Source: Phoenicimicrobium sp964438695
GTDB taxonomy: Bacteria > Atribacterota > Phoenicimicrobiia > Phoenicimicrobiales > Phoenicimicrobiaceae
Direction of reading: 5' to 3'
DNA length: 14,325 nucleotides
Assembly: GCA_964438695.1 (NCBI GenBank)
Contig: CAYTKP010000023.1
Span: 1 to 14,325, forward strand
Of this stretch, positions 7,509 through 14,198 are shown piece after piece. Position 1 is the stretch's first letter. Each line of letters starts with the position of its first letter. The notes beneath the pieces are model-generated. The model did not search any database. It saw only the letters and a list, made by a program, of their open reading frames with translations, and was not told the origin of the DNA. The translations under genes and the position numbers were made by a program.

Positions 7509-8063
7509 GTGAGATTTTTGAATATAGGTAAGAATGTAATTTTAATTTTAGTTTTAACTATTGGCGGGGGGATAATTTTCCTGTTTTTATTTATCAAGAT
7601 AAGTAATTGGGTAAGAGGGAAGAGATTAAGGCAAAGATTTTCTAAAAGCAGACAGGCAGAAAAAGAAGCAGAAAAAATATTGAGAAAAAATGGTTATACC
7701 ATTATAGATATTCAAAAAAGCAAACCGCTCCTTATAACTATTGGAGATAAAATTCACCGTTATTTAGTACGAATAGATTACCTGGCAAGAAAAAAAGGAA
7801 AAGTTTACGTAGTAGAAGTTAAAAGTGGTGAGAAAATTCCCTATATCACTAATCGGGAAACTCGGAGACAAATGTTAGAATATTATCTTGCCTTCCAACC
7901 AAGCGGTATTCTTTTACTGAATATGAAAAATAAAAGTATTTCTGAAGTAAAGTTTCAGTTCAAGACTGCTTTTCACCAATGGATGTACAGAATAATTTAT
8001 TTTATAGCAGGGATGATTTTTACCTTGTTTTTATATTATTTACTTCGGGGAGGATGGAAATGA
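7509..8063 (+). CDS. membrane-anchored PD-(D/E)XK nuclease-like protein, function unknown
   Basis: I do not recognise a named family. The 184-aa protein has hydrophobic helices at both ends (about 9-30 and 162-180) around a basic soluble core. The core reads like a restriction-endonuclease fold: a helix EKEAEKILRKNGY (51-63), a strand with Asp90 (VRIDYLARKKG), a second strand with Glu103-x-Lys105 (YVVEVKSG) and then RRQMLEYYLAF (119-129), with Gln121 in the position often seen in nucleases of this class. YraN/UPF0102 proteins share the fold but lack two membrane helices. The start could be GTG 7509, or TTG 7518 behind GGAGTGAG (7506-7513). Its stop TGA overlaps the nadK ATG by four bases (ATGA), so the two are translationally coupled. 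The nuclease assignment is inference. Confidence 0.7.
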   Translation: MRFLNIGKNVILILVLTIGGGIIFLFLFIKISNWVRGKRLRQRFSKSRQAEKEAEKILRKNGYTIIDIQKSKPLLITIGDKIHRYLVRIDYLARKKGKVYVVEVKSGEKIPYITNRETRRQMLEYYLAFQPSGILLLNMKNKSISEVKFQFKTAFHQWMYRIIYFIAGMIFTLFLYYLLRGGWK

Positions 8064-8941
8064 AATTAAACAGTGTGGGCTTAGTGGTAAATTACGACAA
8101 AGAAAAAGCTCGAGAAACAGCTTACCAAATAATTAATTGGCTAGGTTCTAAAAGTATAAAGGTATATATTGAAGGGAAAGGTGGCGAACTCGTAGGTAGA
8201 AAAGATTTAAATTGCCCCCTCGAAAAATTCCTAAATAAGGTAGATATAGTAATATCTTTGGGAGGAGATGGCACTCTCCTTAAAGCAGCAAGATTAGCTG
8301 CCTTTGCGGATATCCCAGTTTTTGGAGTAAATTTAGGAGGATTAGGTTTTCTTACCCAAATAGGCATAGAAGACCTGGAAAAATCATTAGAAAGACTGTA
8401 TCGGGAAAGATATTTTCTCGATGAAAGAATGATGTTAGATTGTTCAGTGAAAAGAAAAGATAATGTGATTAAGAAGTTAGTTGCTTTAAACGATGTAGTT
8501 ATTAGCAAAGGGGCATTTGCTCGAATTATTAGCCTGGCTACTTACGTCAACAACGATTATGTTATTACCTATTCAGCAGATGGATTGGTTGTTTCGACTT
8601 CTACAGGTTCTACTGCTTACTCCCTTTCTGCTGGTGGTCCCATTGTTAATCCCAACATAAATTCTATGATACTTACTCCTATCTGTCCACATACCCTATC
8701 TGCTCGACCTTTAATTATAGGTGAAAATGATAAAGTGAAGATTGTATTAGAATCGAGCGAAGAAGAAGTAATGGTTACCATAGATGGACAGGAAGGCTTT
8801 ACTTTAAAAACAAAAGACGAACTGTTAGTAAAGAAATCAAATTACAAAGCTCTATTGATTACTTTTAAAGAAAAGAGTTTTTATGCTATTTTGAGGGAAA
8901 AATTGAGGTGGAGTGGGCAGATTAATAAGCAATTAAATTAG
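8060..8941 (+). CDS. nadK: NAD kinase (ATP- or polyphosphate-dependent)
   Basis: Phosphorylates NAD+ to NADP+ in the cytosol, the only route to NADP(H) in most bacteria. Motifs, numbered from the chosen start, are VISLGGDGTLL (64-74, catalytic GGDGT), NLGGLGFLT (91-99), LNDVVISKG (143-151), YSADGLVVST (171-180), TGSTAYSLSAGGP (182-194) and HTLSARPL (211-218). At 293 aa it has the typical length. A longer frame opens at 7979, but the first 25 codons there only shadow the upstream gene. GGGGAGG at 8047-8053 lies six bases before ATG 8060, giving an ATGA overlap with the upstream stop; ATG 8054 is too close to that ribosome site. No ArgR gene lies between nadK and recN, unlike in many Firmicutes. 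Confidence 0.95.
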   Translation: MKLNSVGLVVNYDKEKARETAYQIINWLGSKSIKVYIEGKGGELVGRKDLNCPLEKFLNKVDIVISLGGDGTLLKAARLAAFADIPVFGVNLGGLGFLTQIGIEDLEKSLERLYRERYFLDERMMLDCSVKRKDNVIKKLVALNDVVISKGAFARIISLATYVNNDYVITYSADGLVVSTSTGSTAYSLSAGGPIVNPNINSMILTPICPHTLSARPLIIGENDKVKIVLESSEEEVMVTIDGQEGFTLKTKDELLVKKSNYKALLITFKEKSFYAILREKLRWSGQINKQLN

Positions 8942-9072
8942 TGTATAGCGTATAGTTAGGAATGAGAAAACCAGAATTTGATAGACAGAAGACGAAATAT
9001 AAAAACAGTATCGGGTCTAAAAAGAAAAAAGATGATATAAGAATGGCATATATGAGGTGGATGTAGAAATAA

Positions 9073-10788
9073 ATGTTATTTCAATTAAATATAAAGAACA
9101 TGGCTCTAATAAAAGAATTAAATATAGAATTTGATGAAGGATTAAACGTCTTGACTGGAGAGACTGGGGCAGGGAAATCTATTATTATTGAAGCAATAAA
9201 TCTAATTTTGGGTAGTCATACTACTATTGATTTAATTAGGTTGGGAGAAGATAGCTTGGTAGTAGAAGGATTATTCTTAATAACACCTAATGAAAAGATG
9301 GCAATAAATAATTTAAATCCCGATTTGAAAATTGTTGATGATGAAGGGACTTTGTTAATCAGGAGGGAAGTCAACAAAAAAGGTCGGAATAAATGTTGGA
9401 TAAACCAGAGGTTGGTAAATTTATCTTTGCTTCAGGATATAGGAAATTTCTTGGTTGATTTACACGGTCAGCATAATCATCAATCGCTTTTAGATGCTTC
9501 TAAACATATAGATTTAATAGATAATTTAGGAGGCGATAAAATCGCCAGATGTAGAAAAGAATTATTTAATACTTATCGATTATGGCGAGAAAAGAAAAAA
9601 AGATTATCTCAACTATTAGAAGATAGGGAAAAAAATTTAAAACATATAGATTTTTTGAAATTTCAGTTAGAGGAGATTGATAAAGCATCTTTGACTAAAG
9701 ATGAGGATAAAAGATTAGAAGAAGAGGAAATGGTCTTAAGGAATGCAGAGAAAATAGTTGAAACTATGGAAAAAGCTAATTTTATCCTTTATGAAGGCAG
9801 GGTTGAACATCCCTCAATAAGAGATTCTTTAAATGAGGTATCTAAAAATTTGGGAGAAATTGCATCTTTAGACCGACAGATTGAAAAAATGAAAGAGGCT
9901 TTAAAGGAAATAGTGTATCAACTTGAGGACCTGGTTAATGAAATCGAGAAGTATAAAGATAAAATAGAATTAGATACTTCAAGATTAAAGGAAGTTGAAG
10001 AGAGATTAAATCTGATTAACAATTTAAAGAGTAAATACGGTTCGACCATTGAGGAAATCCTACAGTATCGCCAAAAAATATACCAGGAATTAATGGCTAT
10101 TGATTATTGTGCAAACGAGATAGAAAGTTTAAGAGTAGACATAAGTTCTCTGGAAAATAAGGTATCAGATATTTCTCATAATTTGAGTTTGAGAAGGAGA
10201 AAGATAGCTGAAAATTTAGAGGAGAGAGTAGTTAGAGAATTAGAAGATTTGAATATGAAAAAATGCCAGTTTAAAGTCTTTCTCAATCATTGTCAAGATG
10301 ATAAAGGTATAAAGATAAATAATAAAAAATATAAAATTGGACCTAAAGGGATAGATGCTATTGAGTTTATGATATCTCCCAATGTAGGAGAAAAGCTACG
10401 ACCTTTAGCCCGGATCGTATCAGGTGGTGAAGTTTCCAGAATTATGTTAGCTTTAAAATCAATCCTCTCTGAAGTTGATCAGGTTTCCACCTTAATTTTT
10501 GATGAAATTGATAGTGGAGTTGGGGCAAGATTAGGAGAAGTAATTGCTCAAAAATTGAGAAATATTTCCGAAAGAAAACAGATGATCTGCATAACTCACT
10601 TACCTCAGATAGCCTGTAGGGCCAAAAAACATCTTTATATAGAAAAATATGTTAGAGAAAATAAAACTGAAATAAGAGTAGAAGAAATAAAAGGGGAAGA
10701 TAGAGTAAAAGAGATTGCTCGCATGTTAGATGGGAATCAGATGAGTGAGATTACTATTCAGCATGCCCAGAAGATGTTAGAAAGATAG
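9073..10788 (+). CDS. recN: DNA repair ATPase RecN
   Basis: SMC-like ATPase acting early in double-strand-break repair by holding broken ends and promoting RecA-dependent recombination. The N-terminal head has the Walker A loop GETGAGKS (29-36), then NKKGRNKCWINQRLV and the VDLHGQHNHQSLLD block conserved in RecN. A long Lys/Glu-rich coiled coil spans roughly 155-400. The C-terminal head has the ABC signature SGGE (450-453), Walker B LIFDEID (474-480) and THLPQIA. Length 571 aa matches the usual 550-570. GAGGTGG at about 9054-9060 serves ATG 9073. A 131-base spacer after nadK contains no clear promoter, so read-through or a weak own promoter is possible. No LexA-type box was recognised upstream. 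Confidence 0.96.
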   Translation: MLFQLNIKNMALIKELNIEFDEGLNVLTGETGAGKSIIIEAINLILGSHTTIDLIRLGEDSLVVEGLFLITPNEKMAINNLNPDLKIVDDEGTLLIRREVNKKGRNKCWINQRLVNLSLLQDIGNFLVDLHGQHNHQSLLDASKHIDLIDNLGGDKIARCRKELFNTYRLWREKKKRLSQLLEDREKNLKHIDFLKFQLEEIDKASLTKDEDKRLEEEEMVLRNAEKIVETMEKANFILYEGRVEHPSIRDSLNEVSKNLGEIASLDRQIEKMKEALKEIVYQLEDLVNEIEKYKDKIELDTSRLKEVEERLNLINNLKSKYGSTIEEILQYRQKIYQELMAIDYCANEIESLRVDISSLENKVSDISHNLSLRRRKIAENLEERVVRELEDLNMKKCQFKVFLNHCQDDKGIKINNKKYKIGPKGIDAIEFMISPNVGEKLRPLARIVSGGEVSRIMLALKSILSEVDQVSTLIFDEIDSGVGARLGEVIAQKLRNISERKQMICITHLPQIACRAKKHLYIEKYVRENKTEIRVEEIKGEDRVKEIARMLDGNQMSEITIQHAQKMLER

Positions 10789-10904
10789 AATTCGGATAAA
10801 TCGAACTCCTACAAGAGACAAAAAAAGAAAAAAAGGAAATAGACAAAATATGAATATTGGAAAGGATGTAGAGATAGCAATAATAATTAATATAAAATTG
10901 AATT

Positions 10905-10944
10905 CAATTGGTGAATTGAGCAATCGGCCAATTGGTCAATTGTT
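10905..10944 (+). repeat. degenerate 8-bp tandem repeat, locus A
   Basis: Five consecutive 8-base units can be read: CAATTGGT, GAATTGAG, CAATCGGC, CAATTGGT and CAATTGTT. They share the consensus (C/G)AATYGGT and end right at the weak ribosome site ATAAGG (10945-10950) of the sigma-54 activator. The array is therefore in its 5' untranslated region or promoter. The same unit type recurs at 13056-13218. The rest of the 172-base gap after recN shows no other clear element. Confidence 0.75.
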
Positions 10945-10960
10945 ATAAGGTTGTTTATTT

Positions 10961-12430
10961 ATGGAAGAGAAGATTAATACAAATAAAGATAAATGGCTGA
11001 GAGAAATTGCTACACAAAAAGAGGTTGCGAGTACTTTAAAAGCAATAATTCATTCCACTGATGATGCTATTTCAGTAGTAAATGAAAAGGGTTTACATAT
11101 TATCATTAACCCTGCCTATACTCGGCTAACCGGTTTAACTGAAGAAGATGTATTAGGGAAATCACCCACTATTGATATTGCTGATGGGAATGAAAGTATG
11201 CATTTGAAAGTATTAAGAACCAGGAAACCAGTTCATGGAGTGAGGATGCGAGTTGGGCCTAATCGTAAAGAGGTAATTGTAAATGTAGCCCCCGTCATCG
11301 TAGAAGGAGTTCTGAAAGGAAGTGTAGCAGTAATACATGATGTTTCTGAAATAGAGCATTTAACGGAGGAGTTGAATCGAGTCAAACAGAGAGTCAGACA
11401 TTTAGAATCAAAATATACCTTTGAAGATATTGTGGGAAAGAGTAGAGCTATGATTGTTGCAAAAGAGCAAGCCAGAAAAGCTGCTGAAACTCCCGCTACA
11501 GTTTTGCTCCAAGGAGAAAGCGGAACTGGAAAGGAGCTTTTTGCTCATGCTATACATCATGCTAGTAAGAGAAAGAACAGGCAATTTATTCGGGTTAATT
11601 GTTCTGCTCTGGTTGATACTCTGTTAGAGAGCGAACTTTTTGGATATGAGGGAGGTTCATTTACTGGGGCCCAAAAAACTGGTAAGAAGGGGTTGTTCGA
11701 AGAAGCTGATAAGGGGACTATATTTTTAGATGAAATTGGGGTAATGAGCCTTAATTTACAGGCAAAGCTATTAAGAGTTCTTCAGGAAAAAGAAATTATA
11801 AAAGTGGGAGGAAGAAGCCCTATTAATGTAGATGTAAGGGTGATCTCTGCTACTAATATAGATTTAAAAAATGCAGTAAAGGAAGGGAGATTCAGGAATG
11901 ACCTTTATTATCGCTTATATGTTATTCCTATTTATATTCCTCCCTTAAGAGAAAGAAGAGAGGATATACCGCTTTTGGTAAATAATTTGGTTAGAAAATA
12001 CAATCAAGATTTTGGAAGAAATGTAAAAGGGATTTTACCAAAAGCACTTAATCTTTTAAGAGAATACTATTGGCCGGGAAATGTTAGAGAATTAGAAAAT
12101 GTAATTGAAAGGGCAATAATAAATATGAAATTAAGTGAAGAGTTGATTTCATCCAAACATATTCCTCCCCTGGTTGGGTTAAATGAAAAAGAAAAAGATG
12201 AAGTAAAGGCCATCAATAATTATAAGCCTTATCATCGACTTGATTTTGATTGGGATAAAAAAAATCTTAAAGAGATAAAATATAATACGGAAAGGGCAGT
12301 CCTAATAGATGCTTTGAAATCCTCAAACGGTGATAATTCAAAGGCAGCAAAGAAATTGGGAATCAGTCTTAGGAGTTTTTATTATAAAATGAAAAAATAT
12401 GATATTAAAAAAATATACGAATATAAATAA
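10961..12430 (+). CDS. PAS-domain sigma-54-dependent transcriptional activator (BkdR-like)
   Basis: Enhancer-binding protein that uses ATP to open promoters held by RpoN. A PAS sensor domain at about 25-130 (DDAISVVNEKGLHIIINPAYTRLTGLT) is followed by a short coiled coil (133-153) and an AAA+ domain (155-390). The AAA+ part has Walker A GESGTGKE (185-192), the sigma-54 contact loop GSFTGA (232-237, usually GAFTGA), Walker B GTIFLDEIG (252-260), FRNDLYYRL (311-319) and WPGNVRELEN (371-380). A Fis-type helix-turn-helix is at 445-480 (NSKAAKKLGISLRSFYYKMKKY). There is no receiver domain, so the signal is probably a small ligand or redox state sensed by PAS. Position just upstream of ptb-buk and of a -24/-12 element suggests it controls them, like BkdR in Bacillus. 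Only weak ATAAGG serves as ribosome site. Confidence 0.94.
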   Translation: MEEKINTNKDKWLREIATQKEVASTLKAIIHSTDDAISVVNEKGLHIIINPAYTRLTGLTEEDVLGKSPTIDIADGNESMHLKVLRTRKPVHGVRMRVGPNRKEVIVNVAPVIVEGVLKGSVAVIHDVSEIEHLTEELNRVKQRVRHLESKYTFEDIVGKSRAMIVAKEQARKAAETPATVLLQGESGTGKELFAHAIHHASKRKNRQFIRVNCSALVDTLLESELFGYEGGSFTGAQKTGKKGLFEEADKGTIFLDEIGVMSLNLQAKLLRVLQEKEIIKVGGRSPINVDVRVISATNIDLKNAVKEGRFRNDLYYRLYVIPIYIPPLRERREDIPLLVNNLVRKYNQDFGRNVKGILPKALNLLREYYWPGNVRELENVIERAIINMKLSEELISSKHIPPLVGLNEKEKDEVKAINNYKPYHRLDFDWDKKNLKEIKYNTERAVLIDALKSSNGDNSKAAKKLGISLRSFYYKMKKYDIKKIYEYK

Positions 12431-12512
12431 AAATAATAAAGCTATAATTCAAAATTAAAAACTATAATTATAAGAGAATTCAGAACTCAGAAGTAATTCT
12501 ATTGTGAGCAAA

Positions 12513-12524
12513 ATATTGCAATAT
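12513..12524. promoter_or_regulatory. perfect 12-bp palindrome, possible operator
   Basis: ATATTGCAATAT is its own reverse complement, and TTGCAAT occurs again about 25 bases downstream (near 12546). It sits between the activator gene and its terminator, about 280 bases before the -24/-12 element. An activator-binding site is possible, but AT-rich palindromes are common. Confidence 0.2.
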
Positions 12525-12585
12525 GATGAATATTAATGCAGATACTTGCAATTAAAGATGAAAAATAAAATACCAGGGTTTAGTT

Positions 12586-12630
12586 AAAGATGGTTTTGAA
12601 TAACTAATATAGACCATCTTTTTATTTTTT
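12586..12630 (+). terminator. rho-independent terminator after the sigma-54 activator gene
   Basis: AAAGATGGT (12586-12594) pairs with ACCATCTTT (12613-12621) around an 18-base loop, followed by a run of T broken by one A (12619-12630). It is the only convincing terminator between the activator stop (12430) and ptb, so ptb-buk likely has its own promoter. The loop is long and the 9-bp stem AT-rich. Confidence 0.55.
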
Positions 12631-12803
12631 TACCACCAGAATTTCAAAGAACTTCTAATGGTAAAAGATAAAATTAAAAGGTTAGTTAATTTTAAAAAGA
12701 TTATCAGGAAAGATATGGTATAAAAACGAAAAGGAATAAACAAAGGTAAAGAGATTCAAGGGAATTTGTTCGCCCGACAATTTTGTTATGCCTATTCTAA
12801 AAA

Positions 12804-12821
12804 TTGGTATGAAAATTGCTT
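12804..12821 (+). promoter_or_regulatory. candidate sigma-54 (-24/-12) promoter upstream of ptb-buk
   Basis: TTGGTATGAAAATTGCTT matches the RpoN consensus TGGCAC-N5-TTGCW. The GG (12806-12807) and GC (12818-12819) are separated by exactly ten bases, and the full TTGCT half is present. The -24 half has T for C at two places, which is tolerated. Transcription would begin near 12831. It lies downstream of a sigma-54 activator gene and its terminator and upstream of ptb, on the same strand, which raises its credibility. The distance to ptb is over 420 bases plus an uncertain gap. Confidence 0.6.
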
Positions 12822-12845
12822 TATAAATATATTGGAAGATTTTCT

Positions 12846-12962
12846 ATGAATGAAAAATTAGAAGTAGTAAAAATAACAAAACAGTATTACTCTGGGAAAT
12901 AGAGTTTGCAAGAAATATTAAAGAAGATTATAGGAGAAGAAAAGCCCTATGAATATAAATAG
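12846..12962 (+). pseudogene. small ORF with an in-frame TAG, possible remnant or short peptide
   Basis: From ATG 12846 the frame reads MNEKLEVVKITKQYYSGK, stops at TAG 12900-12902, and then continues in the same frame with SLQEILKKIIGEEKPYEYK to TAG 12960-12962. GGAAG (12834-12838) is a plausible ribosome site seven bases before the ATG and directly after the predicted sigma-54 start site. The composition looks protein-like, but the AT-rich background makes short open frames common. It could be a decayed 38-codon gene, an 18-residue peptide, or chance. I recognise no family. Confidence 0.25.
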
Positions 12963-12980
12963 ATATAAAGGGGCAAAAAG

Positions 12981-13046
12981 ATGCCAGTAATTAATGAAGA
13001 ATTTTATTTCATCTTAAAGAAACCACCTTGTGCTCCTACAACCTAA
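12981..13046 (+). CDS. putative 21-residue peptide before the repeat and gap
   Basis: ATG 12981 follows AAAGGGG (12967-12973) at seven bases, a good ribosome site. The frame reads MPVINEEFYFILKK, then a Pro/Cys/Thr-rich end, and stops at TAA 13044-13046. The last third uses GC-richer codons than its surroundings. It ends just before the 8-base repeat array. It may be a leader peptide, the start of a gene broken by the repeat or gap region, or chance. No family is recognised. Confidence 0.25.
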   Translation: MPVINEEFYFILKKPPCAPTT

Positions 13047-13055
13047 CGATTAATT

Positions 13056-13218
13056 TAATTGGTGAATTGGTGAATCGGAGAATCGGTAAATTGGTAAATT
13101 ATTANNNNNNNNNNNNNNNNNNNNNNNNNNNNNNNNNNNNNNNNNNNNNNNNNNNNNNNNNNNNNNNNNNNNNNNNNNNNNNNNNNNNNNNNNNNNNNNN
13201 NNNNATTGGTAAATTATT
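13056..13218 (+). repeat. degenerate 8-bp tandem repeat, locus B, interrupted by the gap
   Basis: Units before the gap are TAATTGGT, GAATTGGT, GAATCGGA, GAATCGGT, AAATTGGT and AAATTATT (13056-13103). After the gap the sequence resumes in the same phase with ATTGGT, AAATTATT (13205-13218). The consensus is close to (G/A)AATYGGT, shared with locus A upstream of the activator. Open frames across it, such as the one read from 13028, are by-products of the repeat and the N run. Confidence 0.75.
13105..13204. other. assembly gap (exactly 100 N)
   Basis: A run of exactly 100 N is the usual placeholder for a scaffold gap of unknown length. The 15 bases on each side (13090-13104 and 13205-13219) are identical, ATTGGTAAATTATTA. 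The contigs may therefore simply overlap in the repeat, or an array of unknown length may be missing. The whole 824-base stretch from 12431 to 13254 holds no confident gene. Confidence 0.97.
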
Positions 13219-13254
13219 AAAGATTTATTTTTAATAGAGAGGTGATTGTAAAAA

Positions 13255-14169
13255 ATGTTGAAAACATTTGAGGAAGTATTAGGAAAAGCCAAAGATTATG
13301 GTCCAAAAAAAATGTCAGTAGCTGCGGCTCAGGCTGAAGATGTTTTGCGGGCGGTTGAGTCTGCCCGCGCAGAAGGATTAACTGATTCAATTTTAGTTGG
13401 TGATAAAAAAGAAATTATTCGAATAGCCAATGAGATGGCTATTGACCCGGATAATTATGAAATAATTAACAAAACTGATAAAACAGAGGCAGCTCGATGT
13501 GCTGTAGAGCTAGTTCGAGATGAAAAGGCTTGTATATTAATGAAAGGGATGATGGGAACAGCAAGACTTTTAAAAGCTGTTTTAGATAAAGAGATTGGGT
13601 TAAGAACTGATAGACTAATTAGCCATGTTTATACCCTAGAGATCAAAAATTATGACCGTTTACTTACAGTGACTGATGGTGCTATGAACATTAATCCAGA
13701 TTTAAAGCAAAAAGCTCAGATAGTTCAAAATGCAATATACTATGCTCACTTATTGGGAATTGAGAAACCTAAGGTGGCGATTCTCGGGGCATTAGAATTA
13801 GTAAATCCTGATATGCCAGTTACCATTGATGCTGCATGTTTGGCAAAAATGAGTGAGCGAGGTCAAATTGTTGGTGGTGTAGTAGATGGACCATTGGCTT
13901 TTGATAACGCTATTTCTAAGGAGTCTGCTCTGCATAAAGGAATTAATAGTCCAGTTTCTGGAGAAGTAGATATTGTTTTAGTACCAAATATTGAGTCAGG
14001 GAATATATTTGCTAAGGGATTAGTTTATCTGGCAAAAGCAATACCTGCAGGGCTGCTTTTAGGCACAAAAGCTCCAGTAGTATTGACTTCTCGAGCGGAT
14101 TCTGCACGGGCAAAGTTATATTCCATTGCCTTAGGAGTATTAATGAGCGAGGGGACTAAGATAAAATAG
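13255..14169 (+). CDS. ptb: phosphate butyryltransferase (or phosphate acetyl/acyltransferase)
   Basis: Converts acyl-CoA (butyryl-, isobutyryl- or a similar branched acyl-CoA) and phosphate to acyl-phosphate and CoA, the step before ATP formation by butyrate kinase. The 304-aa protein is a PTA/PTB family member. VAAAQAEDVLRAVESA (22-37), ILVGDKKEI (46-54), ILMKGMMGTARLLKAVL (94-110), GLRTDRLISHVYTLE (115-129), VNPDMPVTIDAACLAKMSERGQI (183-205), VDGPLAFDNAIS (210-221), VPNIESGNIFAKGL (243-256) and LTSRADSARAKL (277-288) are typical of Ptb rather than the longer Pta. AGAGGTGAT at 13237-13246 supports the ATG. The butyrate kinase gene starts 29 bases later, which favours Ptb over acetate-specific Pta. 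The true acyl substrate cannot be told from sequence. Confidence 0.93.
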   Translation: MLKTFEEVLGKAKDYGPKKMSVAAAQAEDVLRAVESARAEGLTDSILVGDKKEIIRIANEMAIDPDNYEIINKTDKTEAARCAVELVRDEKACILMKGMMGTARLLKAVLDKEIGLRTDRLISHVYTLEIKNYDRLLTVTDGAMNINPDLKQKAQIVQNAIYYAHLLGIEKPKVAILGALELVNPDMPVTIDAACLAKMSERGQIVGGVVDGPLAFDNAISKESALHKGINSPVSGEVDIVLVPNIESGNIFAKGLVYLAKAIPAGLLLGTKAPVVLTSRADSARAKLYSIALGVLMSEGTKIK

Positions 14170-14198
14170 ATTAGTCAAACTAAGAGAGGTGGCATTTG

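Noticed and set aside
7979..8059. Longer nadK start at ATG 7979
   Set aside because: The extra codons overlap the upstream gene by over 80 bases and do not resemble NAD kinase. The ribosome site fits ATG 8060.
8122..8508. 128-codon minus-strand frame inside nadK
   Set aside because: It is opposite the GGDGT and NDVV motifs of NAD kinase; antisense shadow.
8962..9066. 34-codon basic frame (MRKPEFDRQKTKYK...) between nadK and recN
   Set aside because: The only ribosome-site-like bases touch the ATG, the sequence is Lys-rich as expected in A-rich DNA, and it covers the recN ribosome site. The position is where argR sits in Firmicutes, but nothing resembles ArgR.
10850..10948. 32-codon frame through repeat locus A
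   Set aside because: Its second half is just the translated 8-base repeat (IGELSNRPIG), like the frame at locus B; no independent support.
13056..13104. CRISPR array or transposon ends for the repeats
   Set aside because: Units are 8 bases with no spacers, no cas genes or transposase lie nearby, and no inverted terminal repeats were seen.
13028..13292. Frames on both strands running through the N gap
   Set aside because: Half of each is undefined sequence and the rest is translated 8-base repeat; not genes.
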